Source: DATNNN01 sp035601815 (GTDB lineage: Bacteria; Pseudomonadota; Alphaproteobacteria; Rhizobiales; Xanthobacteraceae). From it: a stretch of DNA of 8,679 nt. The stretch covers positions 1-8,679 of the forward strand of contig DATNNN010000284.1 of assembly GCA_035601815.1 (NCBI GenBank), written 5' to 3'. The position numbers and the translations under genes are program-made. Position 1 is the first letter of the stretch; each line of letters begins with the position of its first letter. Below are positions 1 to 8,679 of the stretch, piece by piece. The notes beneath the pieces were generated by a model that had not been told where the DNA came from, ran no database searches, and saw only the letters and a list, made by a program, of their open reading frames with translations.

Positions 1-3700
<3,700 letters not shown>

Positions 3701-3717
3701 TGCGAATCCGCGTGACG

Positions 3718-3748
3718 GGGCCGCCTGAGCGGAAAGCTTGGGCGGCCC
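3718..3748. terminator. Shared hairpin between convergent rpoC and fkbM-type gene
   Basis: GGGCCGCC (3718-3725) pairs exactly with GGCGGCCC (3741-3748). Inside it, T3726/G3740 and G3727/T3739 can form wobble pairs, and AGC (3728-3730) pairs with GCT (3736-3738), leaving a GGAAA loop (3731-3735). The result is a continuous 13-bp stem starting 17 bases after the rpoC stop. On the other strand it begins at the base right after the fkbM-type stop codon (3749-3751). No T-run follows on either strand, so it is not a textbook intrinsic terminator. Its position and stability make bidirectional termination or 3'-end protection of both mRNAs the likely role. Confidence 0.7.
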
Positions 3749-4483
3749 TCAGCGCGGCAGGAACAATACGTTCCGCGTTTCGATCTCCGTTCCCCAGGTG
3801 CTGTTCTTGCCAAGCGCCGCGATCGCCGGCAGCGCGGGGATTTTCTTTCCGTGCTGGACGATGAAGGCGTCGTAGCCGAAGCTTTCGCAGATCGCGGCGG
3901 CATAGGCGCCGGGGTTCTCATGGGTGCCCGACAACAACTCGAGCAGAATGATGGGCCGGTCGCGCCCGATGGTGGAGCGGGCGCCATCGAGCACCTCGCG
4001 TTCGCTGCCTTCAACGTCCGCCTTGATGAACCGCACGCGCTCGAAATCGAAGTGGTCGAGCGTGCGGACTTCGACCTCGAAGCTGTTCATCTGGCGGAAG
4101 TGCGAATGCGTCCGCTTCAGATTGCCGGCGAGGAAAAGAACGTCGCCTTCGTCGGACAGCGGCACATAGAAGGGGGCGCGGCCCGGTCTGTCGGACAGCG
4201 CCATCTCGTGCACCTCGGCGCGGCCGCGCAGCATCCAGCGCGCGAAGCGCGCGTAGTCGGGATTGGGTTCGAAGGCAATGACCTTGTCGACGATGTCGGC
4301 CAGCGCATAGGCGTAAACGCCCTGATTGGCGCCGACGTCGAGGGCGGTGCCGTCGTGGGGCAAGAGCTCCGCCAGAATGGCGAGCTCCGGCTCGCCCGAG
4401 TGCGTCTCGCTGGCAATGCGCCGCCGGTAAAAAAGCGACGGCGGCATCAGCATGTTCAGTCTGTCGCGGAAGGGGAGCGACAT
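3749..4483 (-). CDS. FkbM family SAM-dependent methyltransferase
   Basis: A 244-residue class I (Rossmann-fold) methyltransferase of the FkbM family, whose members O-methylate hydroxyl groups on sugars, glycolipids or secondary metabolites; the substrate here cannot be told. Visible motifs: SAM-binding motif I LDVGANQGVYAY (residues 48-59); the acidic FEPNP (71-75) at the end of beta 2; TLDHF (141-145); the family hallmark FIKADVEGSEREVLDGA (152-168); and the strand PIILLEL (177-183). No signal peptide or membrane segment is apparent, so it is probably cytosolic. The ATG at 4483 was chosen as the most upstream start. It lacks a recognisable ribosome-binding site; ATGs at residues 11 and 13 are alternatives that would keep all motifs. 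It starts 20 bases after the dehydrogenase gene's stop codon, which suggests co-transcription and perhaps translational coupling. Family assignment is firm, function is not. Confidence 0.93.
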   Translation of the reverse strand: MSLPFRDRLNMLMPPSLFYRRRIASETHSGEPELAILAELLPHDGTALDVGANQGVYAYALADIVDKVIAFEPNPDYARFARWMLRGRAEVHEMALSDRPGRAPFYVPLSDEGDVLFLAGNLKRTHSHFRQMNSFEVEVRTLDHFDFERVRFIKADVEGSEREVLDGARSTIGRDRPIILLELLSGTHENPGAYAAAICESFGYDAFIVQHGKKIPALPAIAALGKNSTWGTEIETRNVLFLPR

Positions 4484-4503
4484 GTTGCGGCGGCCGTTTG
4501 GCG

Positions 4504-5637
4504 TTAGGTCGCCAGCACGCGCCGGTCGATGTCCTTGATCCGCTTCACGCCGGTGAGCGCCATGGTGACGTCGAGCTCCTTGCGGATGATCTCGATCGCC
4601 CGCGCGACGCCGGCCTCGCCGCCGGCACCGAGGCCGTAGACGAAGGCGCGGCCGATCATGCAGGCGCGCGCGCCGAGTGCCAGCGCCCGCATCACGTCCT
4701 GGCCGGAGCGGACGCCGCCGTCGAACAGCACCTCCACCTTGCCGCCGACTGCGTCGGCGATCTTGGGCAGCGCCGAGATCGACGAAGGCGCGCCGTCGAG
4801 CTGGCGGCCGCCGTGATTGGAGACGATAATGGCCGAGGCGCCGGTCTTGGCCGCGCGCTTGGCGTCCTCGGTGTCAAGCACGCCCTTGAGGATGAGCTTG
4901 CCGGGCCATTGGTCGCGGATCCACGTCACATCCTTCCAGTTCAGCGTCGGGTCGAACTGATCGTTGGTCCATTTCGCTAACGACACCACGCCTTCCATGC
5001 CCTTCACGTGGCCGGCGAGGTTGCCGAAGGTGCGCCTGCCTTTGAGGATGCTGAGCGCCCAGCCGGGCTTCGATGCGATGTCGATGATGTTCTTAAGCCT
5101 GAACTCAGGCGGGACGCTCAAGCCGTTGCGGATATCGCAGTGGCGCTGCCCGAGAATCTGCAGGTCGATGGTGAGCACCAGCGCGCTGCATTTCGCCGCC
5201 TTGGCGCGCGTGATCAGGTCGCGGATGAAGCCGCGGTCGCGCATGACGTACAGCTGGAACCAGAACGGTCTTTTGACCGCCGCTGCCACGTCCTCGATCG
5301 AGCAGATCGACATGGTGCTGAGGCAAAACGGGACACCGGCCGCTTCGGCGGCCCGGGCAGCAAGGATCTCGCCGTTGCCCCATTGCATGCCGCACATGCC
5401 GATGGGGGCGAGCGCGATCGGCACCGACGCCTTCTCGCCGATGATGGTGGTACTGGTGTCGCGCTCGGCGACGTTGACCAGCACGCGCTGGCGCAGCTTC
5501 AGGCGCTCGAGATCGGCGCGGTTCGCGCGCAACGTCGCCTCCGAGTACGAGCCGGCCTCGGCATAGTCGAAGAAGGCCTTGGGGACCTTGCGGCGCGCAA
5601 CTTGCCGCAGGTCTTCGATGCAGGTGGCGATTTGCAT
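4504..5637 (-). CDS. lldD: FMN-dependent alpha-hydroxy-acid dehydrogenase, L-lactate dehydrogenase (LldD) type
   Basis: A 377-residue flavoenzyme of the glycolate oxidase/L-lactate dehydrogenase/mandelate dehydrogenase family, which oxidises an (S)-2-hydroxy acid to the 2-keto acid (for LldD, L-lactate to pyruvate). Residues matching the known active site: Y25, Y130 (in FQLYV), D158 (LTIDLQ), R165, K251 (LILKG), catalytic H275 and R278 in SNHGGRQLDG (273-282). The FMN phosphate-binding elements are DGGVR (306-310) and GR (329-330). Residues about 178-215 replace the short loop of soluble oxidases with a basic/hydrophobic segment (LKNIIDIASKPGWALSILKG), like the membrane-docking segment of bacterial quinone-linked lactate and mandelate dehydrogenases; membrane association is inferred. 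The start MQIATCIEDLRQVARRKVP is typical of the family; upstream only a weak AGAAG is seen. Length is near that of the family. Lactate is the default substrate guess; mandelate or another hydroxy acid is possible, so the symbol is provisional. Confidence 0.88.
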   Translation of the reverse strand: MQIATCIEDLRQVARRKVPKAFFDYAEAGSYSEATLRANRADLERLKLRQRVLVNVAERDTSTTIIGEKASVPIALAPIGMCGMQWGNGEILAARAAEAAGVPFCLSTMSICSIEDVAAAVKRPFWFQLYVMRDRGFIRDLITRAKAAKCSALVLTIDLQILGQRHCDIRNGLSVPPEFRLKNIIDIASKPGWALSILKGRRTFGNLAGHVKGMEGVVSLAKWTNDQFDPTLNWKDVTWIRDQWPGKLILKGVLDTEDAKRAAKTGASAIIVSNHGGRQLDGAPSSISALPKIADAVGGKVEVLFDGGVRSGQDVMRALALGARACMIGRAFVYGLGAGGEAGVARAIEIIRKELDVTMALTGVKRIKDIDRRVLAT

Positions 5638-5698
5638 GGGGAGCTTCTGTTGGCGTGATGGGTCTTCAGATCGGGTAACACAAGTTGTCGCGCAACAT

Positions 5699-5760
5699 AA
5701 ACCGCTTGAATCTCAGCGACCCAAGGTCTTGATATCCATCGAAAACCGCTTATCTCAGCG
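5699..5760. repeat. Imperfect direct repeat, two copies 44 bp apart, upstream of lldD-type gene
   Basis: Copy A (5699-5718) reads AAACCGCTT-GA-ATCTCAGCG; copy B (5743-5760) reads AAACCGCTT-ATCTCAGCG. All 18 bases of B are in A, which has an extra GA in the middle. Each copy contains the inverted arms CGCT and AGCG, separated by 8 bases in A and 6 in B. Starts are 44 bp apart, about four helical turns. The pair lies 62-123 bp upstream of the lldD-type start codon, a plausible place for tandem regulator sites; the regulator is unknown. Confidence 0.7.
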
Positions 5761-5794
5761 CTCCGGCTGGCGCTATTTTCATCTCGCCGGAATC

Positions 5795-5839
5795 GCCCGC
5801 AAACCCCGGGAGAATCTTGCGTTTCCAGGGGTTGCGGGC
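5795..5839. repeat. Inverted repeat (12-bp stem) abutting the rpsL promoter
   Basis: GCCCGCAA (5795-5802) pairs with TTGCGGGC (5832-5839), and CCCC (5804-5807) pairs with GGGG (5828-5831). A5803 is the only bulge. The 20-base interior (5808-5827) may add a few pairs (GGAGA 5809-5813 with TTTCC 5822-5826). The right arm ends one base before the -35 hexamer TTGACG (5840-5845). It could be an operator, an extragenic palindrome, or a terminator blocking transcription between the divergent units; no T-run supports the last reading. Confidence 0.75.
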
Positions 5840-5869
5840 TTGACGTTGAGTGCGCCGGACGGGTAAAAC
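5840..5869 (+). promoter_or_regulatory. Predicted sigma70-type promoter of rpsL-rpsG-fusA
   Basis: The -35 box TTGACG (5840-5845; preceded by GGGC, giving the CTTGAC form common in alphaproteobacteria) matches consensus at five of six bases. The -10 box TAAAAC (5864-5869) matches at four of six after an 18-base spacer; shifting by one base gives GTAAAA with a 17-base spacer. Transcription would start near 5875-5877, about 220 nt upstream of the rpsL ATG. It is the only strong promoter-like pair I find in the intergenic region on the plus strand. Confidence 0.65.
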
Positions 5870-5939
5870 CCGGGCACTTTGGGCAGGCGGTCTGTGCCGC
5901 CGATCGGGTCGCGCCTCGCGCCCGACAAAGGGCACTGAA

Positions 5940-5971
5940 ACGCTGCCCCTGACAGCCACTGTCAGAAGCGT
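5940..5971 (+). repeat. Nested palindrome in the rpsL leader
   Basis: CTGACAG (5949-5955) and CTGTCAG (5959-5965) form a perfect 7-bp inverted repeat around CCA. It is enclosed by a second inverted pair, ACGCT (5940-5944) and AGCGT (5967-5971), with an asymmetric internal loop (GCCC against A). As RNA this is a 12-bp two-part hairpin; as DNA it looks like an operator half-site pair about 75-95 bp downstream of the predicted transcription start. Confidence 0.6.
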
Positions 5972-6059
5972 GCAAGGTCACGGCGCGTCGTGGCGCCGGG
6001 GTCTCGGTCGTAGGTCGAGCGCCCTTCCGCATCGGTCGCGGATGGCGCGCTTTCGTTTG

Positions 6060-6079
6060 CGTGGGCGCTTTTGCCCACG
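6060..6079 (+). promoter_or_regulatory. Hairpin directly abutting the rpsL ribosome-binding site
   Basis: CGTGGGC (6060-6066) pairs perfectly with GCCCACG (6073-6079) around the loop GCTTTT. The very next bases, AGGAG (6080-6084), are the strongest anti-16S complement upstream of the rpsL ATG. The stem leaves that site single-stranded but blocks everything 5' of it. No T-run follows, so it does not look like a terminator. Confidence 0.55.
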
Positions 6080-6093
6080 AGGAGAGAAGAAGG
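6080..6093 (+). promoter_or_regulatory. rpsL ribosome-binding site
   Basis: The purine-rich stretch AGGAGAGAAGAAGG precedes the ATG at 6097. AGGAG (6080-6084) is the best Shine-Dalgarno match, with a somewhat long gap of 12 bases; the later AAGG (6090-6093) is only 3 bases from the start. The placement supports ATG 6097 over the in-frame GTG at 6061, which would add 12 non-conserved residues and lies inside the hairpin. Confidence 0.75.
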
Positions 6094-6096
6094 TCG

Positions 6097-6468
6097 ATGC
6101 CGACGATCAACCAGTTGATCCGCAAGGCGAGGGTCGCGCCGCGCTACCGCAACAAGGTGCCGGCGCTGCAGGCCTCGCCGCAGAAGCGCGGCGTGTGCAC
6201 GCGCGTCTACACCACGACGCCGAAGAAGCCGAACTCGGCGCTGCGCAAGGTGGCCAAGGTGCGGTTGACCAACGGCTTCGAGGTCATCGGCTACATCCCG
6301 GGCGAGGGCCATAACCTGCAGGAGCACTCGGTGGTGATGATCCGCGGCGGCCGCGTCAAGGACCTGCCGGGCGTGCGCTATCACATCCTGCGCGGCGTGC
6401 TCGACACCCAGGGCGTCAAGGACCGCAAGCAGCGCCGGTCGAAGTACGGCGCCAAACGTCCGAAGTAA
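6097..6468 (+). CDS. rpsL: 30S ribosomal protein S12
   Basis: A 123-residue S12, a 30S protein at the decoding centre that contributes to mRNA-decoding accuracy and is the classical streptomycin-resistance locus. The start MPTINQLIRK matches alphaproteobacterial S12. Conserved blocks: SPQKRGVCTRVYTTTPKKPNSALRK (27-51), GEGHNLQEHSVV (69-80), RGGRVKDLPGVRYH (83-96) and the basic tail RRSKYGAKRPK. The resistance-associated positions K43 (first K of KKPNS) and K88 (GRVKDLPG) are both lysine and P91 is proline, so the sequence is of the streptomycin-sensitive type. D89, the residue beta-methylthiolated by RimO in some bacteria, is present. Residues 11-19 (ARVAPRYRN) differ from E. coli, as is common in this variable N-terminal part. 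It is the first gene of the rpsL-rpsG-fusA unit; rpsG starts 17 bases after its stop. Confidence 0.99.
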   Translation: MPTINQLIRKARVAPRYRNKVPALQASPQKRGVCTRVYTTTPKKPNSALRKVAKVRLTNGFEVIGYIPGEGHNLQEHSVVMIRGGRVKDLPGVRYHILRGVLDTQGVKDRKQRRSKYGAKRPK

Positions 6469-6485
6469 TCAGAAAGACCGAGGCC

Positions 6486-6956
6486 ATGTCCCGCCGTCAC
6501 CGTGCAGAACGCCGCGAAGCGCAGCCCGACCCGAAGTTCGGCAACGTCAAGATCAGCCGATTCATGAGCTCGGTCATGCGCCAGGGCAAGAAGTCCGTGG
6601 CCGAGACCATCGTCTACGGCGCGCTCGACCAGATCGAAGCTAAGGTCAAGCAGAGCCCGGTGCAGGTGTTCGAGCAGGCGCTCGAGAACGTGATGCCGTC
6701 AGTGGAAGTCCGCTCGCGGCGTGTGGGCGGCGCCACCTACCAGGTGCCGGTCGAAGTGCGGCCATCGCGACGCGAGACGCTCGCCATCCGCTGGCTCATC
6801 GCCGCGGCGCGCGAGCGCAACGAGAAGACGATGGTCGACAAGCTTTCGGGGGAGCTGCTCGACGCATCCAACAACCGCGGCAACGCGGTCAAGAAACGCG
6901 AAGACACGCACCGCATGGCGGAGGCCAACCGCGCCTTCTCGCACTATCGCTGGTGA
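6486..6956 (+). CDS. rpsG: 30S ribosomal protein S7
   Basis: A 156-residue S7, a primary 16S rRNA-binding protein that organises the 30S head at the E site. It has the usual start MSRRHRAERRE, the core MRQGKKSVAETIVYGALD (31-48), RSRRVGGATYQVPVEVRP (76-93) and ALAIRWLIAAARERNEKTM, the segment ASNNRGNAVKKREDTHRMAEANRAF, and the terminal HYRW typical of alphaproteobacterial S7. Length is normal. It begins 17 bases after rpsL. The only Shine-Dalgarno-like bases (GAGG, 6480-6483) sit 2 bases from the ATG, which is too close to be efficient. Initiation may therefore depend partly on ribosomes finishing rpsL. S7 autoregulates the E. coli str operon through the rpsL-rpsG gap; the 17-base gap here leaves no room for that extended structure, so any S7 feedback would have to act elsewhere (inference). 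Confidence 0.99.
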   Translation: MSRRHRAERREAQPDPKFGNVKISRFMSSVMRQGKKSVAETIVYGALDQIEAKVKQSPVQVFEQALENVMPSVEVRSRRVGGATYQVPVEVRPSRRETLAIRWLIAAARERNEKTMVDKLSGELLDASNNRGNAVKKREDTHRMAEANRAFSHYRW

Positions 6957-6964
6957 CGAGAACC

Positions 6965-6969
6965 AGGAT
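6965..6969 (+). promoter_or_regulatory. fusA ribosome-binding site
   Basis: AGGAT lies 5-6 bases before the ATG at 6975, a standard Shine-Dalgarno spacing in the 18-base rpsG-fusA gap. It fixes the fusA start at MPRTHKIEDYRNFG, which matches alphaproteobacterial EF-G proteins. The site is better than the one in front of rpsG. Confidence 0.75.
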
Positions 6970-6974
6970 CCCCC

Positions 6975-8679
6975 ATGCCCCGCACTCATAAGATCGAGGA
7001 CTACCGCAACTTCGGCATCATGGCGCACATCGATGCCGGCAAGACCACGACCACGGAGCGCGTCCTCTACTACAGCGGCAAGAGCCACAAGATGGGCGAG
7101 GTCCATGACGGCGCCGCCACCATGGACTGGATGGAGCAGGAGCAAGAGCGCGGGATCACGATTACCTCCGCCGCCACCACCTGCTTCTGGAACGACAAGC
7201 GCCTCAACATCATCGACACGCCCGGCCACGTCGACTTCACCATCGAGGTCGAACGCAGCTTGCGCGTGCTCGACGGCGCGGTGTGCGTGCTCGACGGTAA
7301 CCAGGGCGTGGAGCCGCAGACCGAGACGGTGTGGCGCCAGGCCGACAAGTATGACGTGCCGCGCGTCGTCTTCGTCAACAAGATGGACAAGATCGGCGCC
7401 GATTTCTTTCACTGCGTCGAAGACCTGGTCGAGCGCGTGGCGGCGAAGCCCGCCTGCATCCAGATTCCGGTCGGCGTCGAGACGAGCTTTCGCGGCGTCG
7501 TCGACCTCGTGCGCATGAAGGCGGTGGTGTGGGACGACGAGGCGCTCGGCGCCAACTTCCACGACGAGGAAATCCCCGCCGACCTCAAGGACAAGGCCGC
7601 CGAGTATCGCCTGAAGCTCGTGGAAGTGGCAGTCGAGCTCGACGACGCGGCCATGTCGAAATACCTCGATGGGCAGGAGCCCGACGAGGCGACGCTCAAG
7701 GCGCTCATCCGCAAGGGACTGCTGGCGCGCAAGTTCGTGCCGGTGCTGTGCGGCTCCGCCTTCAAGAACAAGGGCGTGCAGCCGCTGCTCGATGCCGTCG
7801 TCGATTACCTGCCGAGCCCGGCCGACCGCGGCGCGATCAGGGGCATCGATCCCAAGACGAGCGGGGAAATCTCGCGCCAGCCCGAGGACAGCGAGCCCGT
7901 CGCGGTGCTTGCTTTCAAGATCATGGACGACCCCTTCGTCGGCACCATCACCTTTTGCCGCATCTACTCCGGCACGCTTTTGTCGGGCACCGGTGTCATC
8001 AATTCGACCCGCGACCGCAAGGAGCGCATCGGCCGCATGCTGCTGATGCACGCCAACAACCGCGAAGACATCAAGGAAGCTTTCGCCGGCGACATCGTCG
8101 CACTGGCAGGCCTGAAGGAAGCCCGCACCGGTGACACGCTGTGCGACCCCGACAAGCCGGTGATCCTCGAAAAGATGGAATTCCCGGAGCCGGTGATCGA
8201 AATCGCGATCGAGCCGAAGTCGAAGGCCGACCAGGAAAAGCTCGGCGTTGCCTTGGCAAAGCTTGCCGCGGAAGACCCGTCGTTCCGGGTCTCGACCGAC
8301 CAGGAGTCCGGCCAGACCATTTTGAAGGGCATGGGCGAACTCCACCTCGACATCAAGGTCGATATCCTGAGGCGCACCTACAAGGTCGATGCCAATATCG
8401 GCGCGCCGCAGGTGGCGTTCCGTGAACGCGTCACCAGGCGCGCCGAAGTCGATTACACCCACAAGAAGCAGACCGGCGGTACCGGCCAGTTCGCTGCGGT
8501 GACGATCGTGGTTGAACCCAATGAGCCCGGCAAGGGCTACGAGTTCGAATCCAAGGTCGTCGGCGGCGCCGTGCCGAAGGAATACATCCCCGGCGTCGAA
8601 AAGGGTCTCGAGAGCGTGCTCAGTTCCGGCGTCGTCGCGGGCTTCCCGGTCGTTGACGTCAAGGTGCAGCTGATCGACG
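6975..8679 (+). CDS. fusA: Translation elongation factor G (3' end cut off by window edge)
   Basis: EF-G, the GTPase that drives ribosomal translocation and, with RRF, ribosome recycling. I translated the frame from ATG 6975 to the window edge: 568 complete codons with no stop, against about 690 in alphaproteobacterial EF-G, so roughly 120 C-terminal residues (most of domains IV end and V) lie outside. GTPase motifs: G1 AHIDAGKT (17-24), switch I RGITITS (58-64), G3 DTPGHVDF (80-87), G4 NKMD (134-137), G5-like CGSAFKNKG (258-266). Domain II has PFVGTITFCRIYSG; domain III has EDPSFRVSTDQESGQTILKGMGELHLDI; domain IV begins near APQVAFRERV and contains KKQTGGTGQFA. The close match to standard EF-G, the domain order and the position after rpsG make this the primary fusA, not a divergent paralogue. 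A tuf gene commonly follows in this operon, outside the window. Confidence 0.99.
   Translation, partial: MPRTHKIEDYRNFGIMAHIDAGKTTTTERVLYYSGKSHKMGEVHDGAATMDWMEQEQERGITITSAATTCFWNDKRLNIIDTPGHVDFTIEVERSLRVLDGAVCVLDGNQGVEPQTETVWRQADKYDVPRVVFVNKMDKIGADFFHCVEDLVERVAAKPACIQIPVGVETSFRGVVDLVRMKAVVWDDEALGANFHDEEIPADLKDKAAEYRLKLVEVAVELDDAAMSKYLDGQEPDEATLKALIRKGLLARKFVPVLCGSAFKNKGVQPLLDAVVDYLPSPADRGAIRGIDPKTSGEISRQPEDSEPVAVLAFKIMDDPFVGTITFCRIYSGTLLSGTGVINSTRDRKERIGRMLLMHANNREDIKEAFAGDIVALAGLKEARTGDTLCDPDKPVILEKMEFPEPVIEIAIEPKSKADQEKLGVALAKLAAEDPSFRVSTDQESGQTILKGMGELHLDIKVDILRRTYKVDANIGAPQVAFRERVTRRAEVDYTHKKQTGGTGQFAAVTIVVEPNEPGKGYEFESKVVGGAVPKEYIPGVEKGLESVLSSGVVAGFPVVDVKVQLID

Larger units (their letters stand above)
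5877..6079 (+). promoter_or_regulatory. Candidate structured 5' leader of the rpsL operon mRNA
   Basis: If transcription starts near 5876, the leader can fold as follows. CTTTG (5877-5881) pairs with CAAAG (5926-5930), closing a three-way junction. Its arms are GGCGG/CCGCC (5886-5890/5897-5901) and TCGGG-CGCG/CGCG-CCCGA (5904-5913/5917-5925, one bulged T at 5909). Then come a nested hairpin at 5940-5971, CGGCGC/GCGCCG (5981-5986/5993-5998), GCGCC/GGCGC (6019-6023/6044-6048) enclosing TCCGC/GCGGA (6026-6030/6038-6042), and a final hairpin at 6060-6079. This was folded by eye, and some pairing is expected by chance in DNA this GC-rich. Ribosomal operons often have autoregulatory leaders, but no known motif was recognised. 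Confidence 0.4.
5638..6096. other. 459-base divergent intergenic region between lldD-type gene and rpsL
   Basis: No gene is supported here: open frames crossing it are shadows without ribosome-binding sites or recognisable products, and no tRNA is visible. From left to right it holds the upstream region of the lldD-type gene with a spaced direct repeat (5699-5718 and 5743-5760), an inverted repeat (5795-5839), the rpsL promoter (5840-5869) and a leader of about 220 nt with several potential hairpins (5877-6079). I could not find a convincing promoter for the leftward lldD-type gene; the best pair on the minus strand (TTGGGT at 5724-5719, TTTATG at 5701-5696, 17 bases apart) matches consensus at only three of six bases in each box. 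Confidence 0.8.

Noticed and set aside
3851..4507. A 218-codon plus-strand open frame opposite the FkbM-type gene
   Set aside because: The minus-strand frame has clear methyltransferase motifs; this one has none and is the mirror frame.
5008..5658. A 216-codon plus-strand open frame opposite the lldD-type gene
   Set aside because: It lies opposite the conserved FMN dehydrogenase and has no recognisable motif; it is a shadow frame.
5757..5780. Possible rightward terminator: AGCGC/GCGCT hairpin (5757-5761/5770-5774) followed by ATTTTC
   Set aside because: Only five base pairs with an 8-base loop and a weak T-run, and no rightward gene lies upstream of it that would need a terminator.
5638..5800. 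A sigma70 promoter for the leftward lldD-type gene
   Set aside because: The best -35/-10 pairs match consensus at only three of six positions in each box, too weak to annotate. The gene may use a different sigma factor or need an activator.
6061..6096. GTG start for rpsL at 6061, giving 12 extra residues
   Set aside because: S12 proteins begin MPTINQLIRK or similar; the extra residues are not conserved, the GTG lies in a hairpin, and a ribosome-binding site sits between it and ATG 6097.
6042..6314. Small open frame from ATG 6042 running into rpsL out of frame, as a possible leader peptide
   Set aside because: It has no ribosome-binding site, overlaps rpsL for over 200 bases and looks like an arginine- and glycine-rich shadow frame.
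6699..8462. A 587-codon open frame on the minus strand opposite rpsG and fusA
   Set aside because: Same mechanism: rpsG and fusA happen to share a frame, so one antisense shadow runs through both. Composition is typical of shadow frames and it would overlap two essential genes.

Overview
The window is a GC-rich (visibly well over 60% G+C) piece of an alphaproteobacterial chromosome. S12 and S7 (the S12 segment with SPQKRGV, the S7 tail ending SHYRW) and EF-G (MPR..IEDYRNFGIMAHIDAGKTTTTERVLYYSGKSHKMGEVH) read like those of Hyphomicrobiales near Bradyrhizobium, Rhodopseudomonas and relatives. That placement is from remembered protein features, not from a search. The genes are informational housekeeping genes with a two-gene metabolic/modification module between them.

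Layout. (1) 1-3700, plus strand: rpoC, the RNA polymerase beta' subunit, missing about 165 N-terminal residues upstream of the window. (2) 3718-3748: a 13-bp GC-rich hairpin between the convergent rpoC and fkbM-type genes, placed to serve as a shared terminator. (3) 3749-4483 and 4504-5637, both minus strand, 20 bases apart: an FkbM-family SAM-dependent methyltransferase downstream of an FMN-dependent alpha-hydroxy-acid (L-lactate type) dehydrogenase, probably one transcription unit. (4) 5638-6096: a 459-base divergent intergenic region with no gene. It holds an imperfect 18-20 bp direct repeat, a 12-bp-stem inverted repeat touching the -35 box of a good sigma70-type promoter, and a predicted leader of about 220 nt rich in potential hairpins. 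(5) 6097-8679, plus strand: rpsL, rpsG and fusA, tightly spaced as a classical str operon; fusA runs off the right edge with about 120 residues missing.

How the genes relate: rpoC closes the rpoBC transcription unit. rpsL-rpsG-fusA supply two 30S proteins and the translocation GTPase from one message. The reversed lldD-type/fkbM pair lies between two gene sets that are often close neighbours in alphaproteobacteria; nothing in the sequence ties its function to theirs.

I see no defence system, mobile element, CRISPR array, tRNA or rRNA, and no clearly new biological system. The least explained sequence is the intergenic region 5638-6096, and most findings are there. The many long open frames opposite or out of frame with rpoC, rpsG and fusA are consequences of GC-rich codon use and are not annotated.
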